Shown here one piece after another: positions 23,901 through 33,659 of a stretch of 58,723 nt of DNA; position 1 is the first letter of the stretch, and the number at the start of each line of letters is the position of its first letter. The translations under genes were made by a program, and so were the position numbers. The notes beneath the pieces are model-generated. The model had not been told where the DNA came from. It saw nothing but the letters and a program-made list of their open reading frames with translations, and searched no databases. The DNA comes from Zopfochytrium polystomum (taxonomy: Eukaryota > Chytridiomycota > Chytridiomycetes > Chytridiales > Chytridiaceae). The DNA is taken from NCBI GenBank assembly GCA_025765615.1, contig JAIVFJ010000359.1, positions 1 through 58,723 on the forward strand. The letters run 5' to 3'.

Positions 23901-26215
23901 CACAAATGAGGAAACATCCAGTCAAAAGTGCTGCTCCTTTGTTCGTGACTTCCCTCAGCAAATTCCTTCAAATTGATCAGACTCTTCTTGCTCAATTGCA
24001 AACATTTCTTGTGCAACACGGACATCACTACTTGGAAGCATGCAGCTTGCTAGACTCACTCCATTTGGTGATTCCTGCCATGACAAAGCTCCAGAGTCTT
24101 GTCACTATTTCTGAAAAGAAACGACTGTACACCCTGATGGAAGACATGAAAAGGATTTTGCAAAAGTTTCTCATTCCACTCAGGGCATCTGCGTTGCAAG
24201 TTTACTTCACTGCTGTTCCATTCTCCCCGAGTGACTCTGAATTTTTTAAAACATTTGTTAAGAATGTGCCTGGAAGTGTGTCATGCCCCATAGTTGAGGG
24301 ACAACCAAAATCTTGGCCTTCCTGTTTAAATATTCTTGAGGGACACTCTCTTGGTGTCTCCTCTGCAGCATTCAGTCCTGATGGGCAGTTTGTTGTATCT
24401 GGAAGTGATGACAGGACAGTCAGGATTTGGAATGCTTCCACTGGTCAGGAGCTGCATAAGCTGGAGGGACACACTAGTTTTGTCACCTCTGCAGCATTCA
24501 GTCCTGATGGGCAGTTTGTTGTGTCTGGAAGTTATGACAAGACAGTCAGGATTTGGAATGCTTCCACTGGTCAGGAGCTGCATAAGCTGGAGGGACACAC
24601 TGGTCCTGTCAAATCTGCAGCATTCAGTCCTGATGGGCAGTTTGTTGTGTCTGGAAGTGATGACAAGACAGTCAGGATTTGGAATGCTTCCACTGGTCAG
24701 GAGCTGCATAAGCTGGAGAGACACACTCTTGAAGTCAACTCTGCAGCATTCAGTCCTGATGGGCAGTTTGTTGTGTCTGGAAGTGATGACAGGACAGTCA
24801 GGATTTGGAATGCTTCCACTGGCCAGGAGCTGCGTAAGCTGAAGGGACACACTGAGGAAGTCAACTCTGCAGCATTCAGTCCTGATGGGCAGTTTGTTGT
24901 GTCTGGAAGTGGTGACGAGACAGTCAGGATTTGGAATGCTTCCACTGGTCAGGAGCTGCATAAGCTGGAGGGACACACTCATTATGTCAACTCTGCAGCA
25001 TTCAGTCCTGATGGGCAGTTTGTTGTGTCTGGAAGTTCTGACAAGACAGTCAGGATTTGGAATGCTTCCACTGGTCAGGAGCTGCATAAGCTGGAGGGAC
25101 ACACTTGGCCAGTCAAGTCTGCAGCATTCAGTCCTGATGGGCAGTTTGTTGTGTCTGGAAGTTCTGACAAGACAGTCAGGATTTGGAATGCTTCCACTGG
25201 CCAGGAGCTGCATAAGCTGGAGGGACACACCGATTATGTCACCTCTGCAGCATTCAGTCCTGATGGGCAGTTTGTTGTGTCTGGAAGTGGTGACGAGACA
25301 GTCAGGATTTGGAATGCTTCCACTGGTCAGGAGCTGCATAAGCTGGAGGGACACACTTGGCCAGTCAACTCTGCAGCATTCAGTCCTGATGGGCAGTTTG
25401 TTGTGTCTGGAAGTTCTGACAAGACAGTCAGGATTTGGAATGCTTCCACTGGTCAGGAGCTGCATAAGCTGGAGGGACACACTCGTAATGTCAACTCTGC
25501 AGCATTCAGTCCTGATGGGCAGTTTGTTGTGTCTGGAAGTGGTGACAGGACAGTCAGGATTTGGAATGCTTCCACTGGTCAGGAGCTGCAGAAGCTGGAG
25601 GGACACACCGATTATGTCACCTCTGCAGCATTCAGTCCTGATGGGCAGTTTGTTGTGTCTGGAAGTGAAGACAAGACAGTCAGGATTTGGAATGCTTCCA
25701 CTGGTCAGGAGCTGCATAAGCTGGAGGGACACACTTGGCCAGTCAAGTCTGCAGCATTCAGTCCTGATGGGCAGTTTGTTGTGTCTGGAAGTTATGTCAA
25801 CACAGTCAGGATTTGGAATGCTTCCACTGGCCAGGAGCTGCATAAGCTGGATGGTTTTTCATTCATAATGTCTTCTGGATTTAGTGCTGATGGGCAATAT
25901 GTTGTTTTGAAGGACAGAAATGACAAAAGACTGTTTGTCAAGCTTAGAACAGCATTGTTGGTGGAAAGAAGCGATATCACACTCACAGGTCCAAGCCTGG
26001 CCCACAATTTTTGTGCACGGAATTTGTCAGGACAGCGACTGCAGAGTGGGGAAGGGGTTCTTGAATCTGTGATAAGTGGTGGTGTTTGGTTCATGTTCAA
26101 TGTCACAAAAGTCTGTATCTGGCTTCCACCTGAATTTCGTGGCAGATTCCAGCTCCTCTCGAGGCGAAATATGTTTACTTTGGGTGAAGGCCCTTCTTCT
26201 ATCATTCAATTTTGA
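20901..26215 (+). CDS. NLR-like STAND protein: PB1-like, TIR, NACHT NTPase, WD40 repeats
   Basis: Five exons join in phase: 20901-21134, 21198-21547, 21600-21879, 21928-22187, 22264-26215 (1,691 residues, no frame problems). Residues 1-80 look like a PB1 domain (Asp-rich OPCA-type segment LVYVDSATSDAMVLDTSDDL). An Ala/Pro linker follows, then a TIR domain split by three introns: FFISYRQASE, FWDAECLAYAQDW, SSVIILLCSD, DNCLLEWELAL. The NACHT NTPase has Walker A GVAGVGKS, Walker B VVLVVDALDECG and LVTGRPEVD. A helical region leads to 12 WD40 units (24337-25848) and a degenerate last unit. Such proteins switch on after ligand binding to the repeats, often leading to cell death (self/non-self or pathogen sensing in fungi). 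The TIR lacks the usual catalytic Glu. The gene is AT-richer and CpG-poorer than its neighbours. Confidence 0.9.
24337..25848 (+). repeat. 12 x 126-bp tandem WD40-coding repeat
   Basis: Units of 42 codons run head to tail with near-identical DNA: the frame SAAFSPDGQFVVSGS and TVRIWNASTGQEL is invariant in almost every unit. Differences cluster at the residues after the GH pair (SLGV, TSFV, TGPV, TLEV, TEEV, THYV, TWPV, TDYV, TWPV, TRNV, TDYV, TWPV) and at the blade tip (SDDR, SYDK, SDDK, SDDR, SGDE, SSDK, SSDK, SGDE, SSDK, SGDR, SEDK, SYVN). A thirteenth unit (LDGFSFIMSSGFSADGQYVV) is diverged. Confidence 0.95.
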
Positions 26216-27845
26216 CGAGATAATGACTCTTTCTCTTTGATGTTTTGTGTTTCTATTTTTCATCATTATCAAAGGCAGTGTTTTTGAATTTGGAGAGAAT
26301 AAAGAGGAATGATTGCTTTGGACAGTGAGAGTTTGTTAGTCCTTTTGCTGCATATTGCGCCCAAATACACATAACAAATAATACTCATTTCTTTTAGTAA
26401 TACCAAATTTATCATTTTCTTTTTATTAGATAGTGATGGATTTGAAAACATTTTCTTGTCAATTACATGTGCTTTTTAAGATTTTTCCATTTTCCTTTAT
26501 TCAAGGAACATTACGGTACGTCCTAATTTCAAAATAGAAATGTTGCCTTTTTTTTTTCAACTTCACATATATATACTCTTATCCATTCTCGCCCATCCCA
26601 GACAGCCATACCAGCTTTTTGTCGTACAATTCTTTATACTTCTTCAATAATAATACTTTTAATCCCTACTTAATTTCTTTTTTGCATTAGTGACTCCTTT
26701 TTTTTTTTCAAATTATTGACGCCCATTTGACCAAGAAAGTGAAGCTGATTGCCTAGAAAATGACACCTCTGGTGACCATAAAAATGTTTTTAAATTGTTT
26801 TATGTTTGGGACAGTAATCATGTTGCATATACACATGAGAATATAAAAACTGCCTTTTGAAGATCTCTTTCTTTTGACTGGTTACAATGTTGCATTTTAC
26901 TGTGACGTTGATCACCGAAAAAGTGATGACACCAGTTGAAAAAGTGTCGTAAATTGCCAAAAACGTGAAGCCATGCCAAAAAACAGACTTTCATTGCCAA
27001 AAAAAGTAAAACATCACTGACATCAACAAAAAATAAATAAATAATTTTCTATATGTGATAGCCACCATCACTTGTTTTTGTAACAAGTGTGTCTATTTCT
27101 TCTATTTTACCAAGTTGCTCTTCAAACCAAGTTTTTGCACTGAACTCGTCATCTTTTTTTTTCAAGATCAACAACAACTACATTGCTTTTAATTCTGCAA
27201 TAAATGCCAACGTTTTTGGAGATATTTTTGTCAAAATTGTTGGGCAGAACTGACTGGTTAGCAGCAAGAGGCACAAGACGGACCCAAACCTATTGTGACT
27301 ATCAGTTATCGTTCTCACGATGCCCATGGGAGAGCAAGCCACTGCCAATGCAGACCTGGGCGCTGGCTTGCGCTGATGACAAATACTCCAAGTATTAAGT
27401 GGAACGGAAACCCAATGTCAACAGTTTTCCTCCTGCTCAAGCCGATAATATAGGAGAGGTTTTTACCCTGTGCCAGACACGCTTGCCTAGCAACTATTAC
27501 AGTGTGTATATCATCATCATGTATCAATAATTCATAACAGGGGTTTTCTCTTTCTCTCCAAGTTGGGGAGAAGGACCACCCACAAACACACATCTCCACT
27601 TCATTCACTCCTTCCACTCACTCACTCAGAGTAGACTGTTTACAAAAATATTTTGTGGATCTATTTTTTCTTAATTCTTGTTCATCGTATGATTTTTACC
27701 GATTATTACTTTAATTTCTGTCAAGCCAAACAAACTTGTGGAAAGCAAATTTTCTTAGTGACCATTGTTGTTTACTGTAAATAGTTTCTAGAAGAAAAGT
27801 TCATTTTTTAACAAGCTTTTTATTTTCTTCAAATTCAACAACAAG
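26216..27845. other. AT-rich gene-free stretch downstream of the NACHT-WD40 gene
   Basis: This is the most AT-rich DNA in the window. It will include the NLR 3' untranslated region (AATAAA at 26298-26303). Beyond that I see poly-T tracts and short frames only, with no recognisable gene. Confidence 0.6.
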
Positions 27846-28340
27846 AAGTGGCTGGAGGTGGCGATGGCAGTGGCGGCGGCGGGGGGAGCAGCAGGTCGGT
27901 TGAGGCGGTCGTTGTTAGCAGCGATGGCAACGACAACGGTGGGGCCGCAGCGGCGTTGTCATCAAACAGAAGCAGCACAGCATCGACCTTCTCCGTTTTT
28001 TTTCTCTCCTTGCTCTTTCATCATAGAGGCAATTACTACCCCCGCTCAACCCGCACTGCCCGCTCTACCTGCTCTACCTGTTCTACCACTCCCACAAGTT
28101 GCGCTCGCTCCTTTGCCAGGCTGTACGCCTGACCGTCTCCCTCCCTCTCTCGCTCCCTCCCTCCCTCCCTGCTTGCACACCAGGCATCCTGCCTGCCCTG
28201 CCTGCCCGCCCACCTGGCTGCTGTCCTTTCGCCACATGGCCATCCCAACCGCTGTCCTTGTCCCACGCAGGGCAGGCAGGCGGGCAGGCAGGCAGTCTGG
28301 GCGTTGCAAGGCGTGGTGCAAAAATCACACACCTGCTTGA
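27846..28340. repeat. copy 2 of the KDM3-like 5' segment, degraded
   Basis: A direct-orientation relative of 17575-17945. On the minus strand the frame still reads FDDNAAAAPP near 27960, like FDHNAAATAAPP at the KDM3-like start, but the ATG is CTG here. Many differences are C-to-T or G-to-A at CpG positions of the other copy. It is thus a dead promoter/first-exon fragment lying on the far side of the NACHT-WD40 gene. Confidence 0.65.
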
Positions 28341-28397
28341 GCAGAGGAAACACATAAAAAGAAGGGGAAAGAAAAGAACCACAATCATTCACGTTGG

Positions 28398-28984
28398 ATG
28401 GTGGAGGATCAGCAGACAGGAGTCGACGAGGCCAGCGTCTTTGCGTCGCCGGCAACGCAACACTGCAAGGCCAGCTGCCTCGATGACACCATCGGCTGCT
28501 ACTCCGCTGCCGCCGCCGTTCGCGCCCGCCCAGACAACCACCTCCTCTATGGGAACAGGTCGGCCGTGTACTTTGAAGCCAGAGGCAACGGGGACGCCCT
28601 CTGCGACTGCATCGACGGTATCGCCGCAAGCAGTAGCAGCGCCGACACCGACGCCTTTCACGCAAAGATCACAGCACAGCTGGTCAACATAGCGGGCCTG
28701 CAAAGCCACCCCTCCGCGCTCGTCGCCGACGTTGCTGTTGCCCTGCTGCTCTCGCCGCTTTCAGACGCGCAGCAGCGCCTGCTTGTGGCGGCGGCGGACG
28801 ACGGACCGCCAGTGGGGAGCAGGGTCGCTGGCCGTCAACGCGCTGACCCTGTCGATCCTTGACTTCCGCTTGTCGTTCGAGGTAGCCCAGCTCCACATCG
28901 AGCTCGACCGCGTGCTGCTGGAAGAAGGTGCTCTCGTCTACGCCCTCCGCTGCCGCGGTGCGCAGGACGGCGCCGCGCGCGGCT
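28398..28984 (+). pseudogene. fragment of a TPR co-chaperone-like gene
   Basis: From ATG 28398 the frame runs to about 28850 and includes YSAAAAVRARPDNHLLYGNRS followed by AVYFEARGNGDALCDCIDGI. This fits one tetratricopeptide repeat of the STI1/SGT type, in which NH-LY-NRSA is characteristic. The frame then breaks near 28815, and LAVNALTLSILDFRLSFEVA continues in another frame to a stop at 28984. No second TPR or DP repeat is seen. It could be a decayed copy or an indel-damaged small gene. Confidence 0.4.
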
Positions 28985-29724
28985 GACGTCCTTCCACCAT
29001 TGCAGCACAGCGAGGTCGCCCTTGGCGCTCGTCGGCGTCGAGCAAGCGAACTGCGCCTGCGGCTGGGCGCCGACGGCGCCAATTATGGAGTCGTCCTTGG
29101 TAACATGTGACCGTCGTGGAGCGGCGGCGTTGACAGCTCTGACCAGCGCAGTGGCAGTGACGGGGGGCAGCGGCGGCGACTGGGCGATACGCTTGCCTGT
29201 CCCACCGCACAAAACACTTGGCCCGCCGCCCGCCCCGGTCGGAAAAAGGGATCGCGACTTCTTCTTCTTCTTCTTCTCCTTCGAAGGACGGCGCGCTGCT
29301 CCACCCTCGCTATTCGTCGCCTTTTTTTTTTTTTTTTTTTTGTTGTTGTTGTTGTTGTTGTTGTTTTTGTTTTTGGTACCTACCAACACCAAGAGGGACC
29401 GCGAAACGAAAAACCTGGTCGGCGGCGGCGGCTGCGCTTCTCCTTCACACACACGCAGGGAGATGGGGGGAGAGGGAGATCTCGATGATCCGCAACAGTA
29501 GGTCGTGTTGATTGATTGATTGATTGGTTGGTTGGTTCCTCCCACTCTACCCAATCACCCACCACACACACCATGGCACATCGCATCGCTGCAACGATAA
29601 TGAAATTAACCCCCTCGTCCTTCCTTCTATTACCTACCAATCCCCCCCTGCTACTTCGATCGACCCCCACCTTTCCCCTCTCCACCCCAACTGTACAACG
29701 CAAACGCAAATCCGACTATAGTCC
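28985..29724. other. intergenic stretch with simple repeats
   Basis: It contains (CTT)n near 29258-29280, a poly-T run followed by (GTT)n (29322-29363), and GATT/GGTT repeats (29511-29535). An upstream exon with the signal peptide of the LysM-CAP gene should lie here, but I could not fix it. Confidence 0.5.
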
Positions 29725-30910
29725 ATGGACGGCTTGGTTTGCGTGAACAAGGAGTACAACTCCGCCTTTGACTGCAGGCGTACACCATCCCCACCGACGT
29801 CGCAAACTGCACAGCCGTCGCCGCCAGCTTCGTGTGCGACATCGCCTTCACGCCCTCGGCGAACTAAATGTACCAGTTCGTGCGCGCCAACCCGTCCATC
29901 AACTGCATGAACCCGCCCATCCCGTCCGGCACCCAGGTCTGCATCAACTACGTCTTTGCCACCAGCTCCGCGACCAACAAGCCCGAGCCCATCGCTGGAT
30001 GCCTGCAAAACACGACCGTCACCTCCAACTCGACCTGCCCAGGAATCGCCTCCTACTCCCACATTTCGCAAAAAGATCTGTACAACATCAACAACCGCAT
30101 GACGTGCATCGGTCTCGGGTCGTACGCCGGGTCGCCGCTCTGCGTCCGCACCGCCAACGTCAAGCCGTCGTCAGGCAACTCGACAAGCACGGCCGGTGGC
30201 TCGTCCGCCTCGGCGTCGGCGTCGGCTTCCGCCTCGGCCGGAGCGTCGACGGCTGGCGAAACGACCTCGGCGACGCAGGCGGACCCGACGACGTCGTCGA
30301 CCGCGAAGCAGGCGGCGCTGACGCCGACGACGCCGACTCAGCAGCCCGTCACCAGCAACAACTGCAACTCGTGCAGCCTGTCGACGAGCGGCTACGGCGA
30401 CGACTACGCCGGCGCGCACAACGCGATCCGAGGCGCCAACGGGCTCGGCGGGCTCTCGGCCGAAGGCAACCTCGAGGCGTGGGCGAATCAGGCCATCAAC
30501 CAGTACAACGGCGGCAGCTGACTGCGGCAACAATGGCCACGACGGCTCCGCGGCTGCCAACGGCATGGGCGAAAACTTTTGGGTCGGCATGGGCCAGGAC
30601 TCAGCGTACCAGAACGGAGTCAGTATGGCCGCCGCCGTCGACTCGTGGAACCAGGAGGCCGGAAACTACTTTGCCTGGTCCGGTGGCGGATTCAACCCCA
30701 ACGAACGCCTGGGCCTACGCCACGTCCATCTGCCAGGAGGTCGGCCGCTTTACCCAGATCGTGTGGAGCTCGACCACCAGCATCGGCTGCGCGCGCCGAC
30801 TCTGCATGTCGTCGGGCCAGTTCCCGTACGGCGTCGTGATCGGGTGCCGGTACCAGGCTATCAGCAACATGTTTGGGTCCAGCGGTCTCGAGAACCGGTT
30901 CTACTTGTGA
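29725..30910 (+). pseudogene. LysM-LysM-CAP secreted protein gene, interrupted by frameshifts and a stop
   Basis: Two LysM domains (bind chitin-like glycans) precede a CAP/SCP/PR-1 domain. LysM1: AYTIPTDVANCTAVAASFVC, then MYQFVRANPSINC and PSGTQVC (29780-29950). LysM2: NTTVTSNSTCPGIASYSHIS, then DLYNINNRMTC and PLCV (about 30005-30145). An Ala/Ser/Thr linker follows. CAP: YAGAHNAIRGANG, GENFWVG, and the CAP1 signature GRFTQIVW with IGCA (about 30395-30880). Reading it needs frame changes near 29778, 30520 and 30710, and a TAA lies in frame at 29865-29867. The frame closes at 30910. The N-terminal signal peptide is not identified. Whether this is a true pseudogene or an indel-rich assembly of a working gene cannot be decided from the sequence. 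In the CAP1 motif, the common His is Arg. Confidence 0.7.
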
Positions 30911-32431
30911 AAAAAAAAACAGAAGAAAACAAAAGGCTTCGCTGGACGGGCAGGGGGGTCTGCCAGCTGGCCGGCCAGTCGGGTCAGCCCTGTCGTGCGC
31001 GATGCGCAAGTGTTTCAATGACTTTGCTTTTTCTTGGTTTTTTCTTCTTTGACTTCTTCTTGTTCCCTCTCACCTCCCTCTTGATACCCAACCCCCAGCC
31101 TCTGCGATGCTATTCCGGGTCTTTTTCTCTCGCTCTTTTTTTTTTCTTTTCCCCTGCTAATCTTTGAATGCGCTCTCTATTGTTTGGAAGGAGGGTGCGG
31201 GAGGGTAAGGTGTTAGCAAGGGCAAGACAATGGGATGTCAGTACTATGGGTTCCGTGTCCAGGAGGGGGGACTCGCCTCTCCCCTCTCCAACTAGGATCC
31301 CCCCCCCCCCCTTTTTTTTTTTTTTTTTTTTTTAACTCTCGAAAAGTGATGCTCCCGTTATTTTTTTTTCTCTTCGTTGTTTTTTCTTTCCTCGATGTTA
31401 TGAGGAAAGCGATGGCCTTTCCCCCCCTTCTCTCGTTCCCTTTCATCGTCCTTTGTCGTAACCGACATCTTCTTCCCCTTCCCCCGTTCCTTGCGTGTGT
31501 GCCCCGGTGGGATGATGTACGCATGCCTGTAGTACTTTCGCCGCCTCTCCCCTCCCGAGGCCGGAGAGTATCGTGTTTAGTCGCTTGCCCCCCTCCCCTC
31601 TTGCGTTCGATGGCGTAACGTGTTTTTAGGGGTGGGGGGACTTTGTGCGAGCGGGGGGTGGAAGGGGGCGGCGCTGGTACTTTCGTAAGCACACTCCACA
31701 ATGTCCAACGCGCGCTTCGCGACGTTTTTCTGTTTCTTCCTTCCTTTCCTTACTTTCTTCTTGTTCCACCCCATCGCAACTCAACTTTAGCAAAAGCCCC
31801 CACCCTCCAACCATATCCCCCAAGTGCGAAAAAAAAAAAAAAAAAAAAAGGCCGCACATACCAGTGATACTTCGAAGTAAAATAACTCGAAATTGGATCG
31901 TCAATCGCAACGTTTCTGCCGTGTGATGGGTTTTCTGTGCGCGCGCCCGCGCTCGTGGGTTCGGTTAGCCAGGTGGGAACTTCTCTCAGCGCAACTGGAG
32001 CAACACATGGAGTACAAAATATGACAAGAAAGCACGAATAGGGGAATTTAATGCTGAATGAAATCGCGCCCACTTCTGTCTGTCGGCTCCGACCTTGGCT
32101 CCGTCTGTCCAGTCGAGGCGGGGCGAAGGCGGGCTTTTCTCTCTCTCTTTCTTTCTCTCTCCAACGAGCGCGAAAATGCGGGGCACGTGAGCGTGGGTGT
32201 GTGTGTGCAAATAAAGCATCTGCTCTTCACGGGCCGCCACACAGGCGGGCAGGCGGGTGTGGCAAGTGAAAAGCGGCGCAGCCACAACAGCAACAACAAC
32301 GGCCGGGGGGGGGGGGTCGTGGACTGTCCAGCGAGGCTCGACGCCGACCCCGCCGACACCGAATTCGACTGCCAAGCGGCAAGCGACGCAGGCGTGCCTG
32401 TGCCTGGGTAGGATGCCGATCGCGCGCGGCA
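30911..32431. other. gene-free stretch before the telomeric array
   Basis: It contains long C/T homopolymers (31299-31333), a poly-A run (31829-31850) and (CT)n tracts. No coding or RNA gene pattern that I can defend. Confidence 0.6.
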
Positions 32432-32697
32432 GCCCACAGTGACGCTGAGAGAAAGCCAGACAAGGAGAGATATCTTCAAGGCGTGTGTGTGTGTTTGTGC
32501 TCTGTGTTTGGTTGGAAAAAAAGGAGAAAACGACAAAAAACAAGATTTTCGTCGACAAGGTCAGTGCAGAGACGAGATCGATCCGAACGCAGCCCCTCCG
32601 TCCCTCGCCCAGATCCATCAATCCATCCATCCAGCGATCGCCCTCCGCCCCGCATCCCTCCCTCCTTTTAGAGGCTCGCCGGCACCATGGACACATT
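32432..32697. repeat. copy 2 of the second duplicated segment, ending at the array boundary
   Basis: It aligns with 19905-20205 until GGACACATT at 32689-32697. The other copy continues with unique sequence (GGACAATGGATCTG); here telomeric units start instead. Confidence 0.75.
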
Positions 32698-32711
32698 GGG
32701 TTAGGGTTAGG
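32698..32711 (+). repeat. telomeric junction J1 (start of array)
   Basis: GGGTTAGGGTTAGG. Left flank is ordinary chromosomal sequence; right flank is a 5'-truncated LINE ORF2. Confidence 0.95.
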
Positions 32712-33356
32712 TTTAACAGGAAGTGGCTCAGACACCTGCTGATGTGGATGGCTGGGATGGTAGCATTTCACCAACAGTGTGCAAGGGCTGGCTGTGCAGA
32801 GAAGTGCACTAGGAGGCATGTTTTGGAGTGTTCAGGGGTTAAGGACAGGCTGGAGAGGCTGCATCCTGAGTTGATTCCCACTGCAGAGCAACAGGATTTG
32901 AACATTTCAGCAGTGGATTTGGGCCTAAGGTCGCTGGTCTTTTGGGCCCCCTACAGTGCCAAAGCTGAGGACAAGATCTCTAAGGAGACTCGCATTACAT
33001 CAAAGAAGATGGGAATGAAGCTGGCCAGAATGATCATGCAGATGCGTATTGAGTGTGGAGGACTTGCGAATTTCACTGATGCTTCAGAGACAACAGCGGC
33101 AGAGGAGGCAGAGGTTGTGGTGGAGGCAGGTCGTGTGGACCGACAGGATATGAGCATTCAGGAACGGATGGCAGCAGCCAGGGTGCGCAAGCTTGCAAGG
33201 TCAGTTATCATCACCACCTATGATCCAGTACGGAACAAACAGTGGCGGGAGTCAAGGGAGAAGTGGAAGAAGAAGGAAACTGAGGGTGTTGAGGGGACAG
33301 TGGACGGCAATGGGCATGTGGACTCTGATTCAGAGGAGGAGGCTGGAACTGGGTGA
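32712..33356 (+). pseudogene. ORF2 C-terminal fragment (A1)
   Basis: Open from the telomeric junction to the TGA at 33354-33356. It starts at FNRKWLRHLL and contains the CCHC knuckle (C-x4-C-x7-H-x3-C, ending HVLECSG). Endonuclease and reverse transcriptase are missing, so it cannot move by itself. Confidence 0.9.
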
Positions 33357-33647
33357 CAGTTTGTGCAGTGTTTCAGGTGCAGTCCTTCGAACCTCATTTG
33401 TTCTCTATTTGTTTTCTTGTTGTTAAATTTCACCTCACCTCTGTGGATCCTTTCCTCTTTTTCTTTTTGACCTAGTTGCTGTCCTTTGTTTTTCTCTTAT
33501 GCCTTTTGATTCTCTACTTGGCACCTCTTTCTTGCCTCTGGACATGTTTCTCCTATTTCATATGTATGCACTTTTTAACTTTCAAAGTTGCAGATTCCTC
33601 ACCCTTTCCCTCGGGGGGGGTTGGAGCGAATAAATCCCGTTGAAAAG
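32712..33647 (+). mobile_element. A1: 5'-truncated alpha-type telomeric LINE
   Basis: It holds only the last 214 codons of ORF2 (32712-33356) and the alpha 3' untranslated region. The 3' end reads GGTTGGAGCGAATAAATCCC, then GTTGAAAAG, with AATAAA 12 nt before the end and no poly-A tail. It is nearly identical to the full-length A6 over its whole length. Confidence 0.95.
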
Positions 33648-33659
33648 TTAGGGTTAGGG
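33648..33659 (+). repeat. telomeric junction J2
   Basis: TTAGGGTTAGGG between the alpha tail of A1 and the 5' end (AGGGGGATTTTTC) of A2. Confidence 0.95.

Noticed and set aside
24326..25843. Long minus-strand open frame opposite the WD40 repeats (about 500 codons)
   Set aside because: It is a shadow of the 126-bp repeat: the period is a multiple of three and no stop occurs in the unit. It shows no recognisable domain and the plus strand has a clear WD40 reading.
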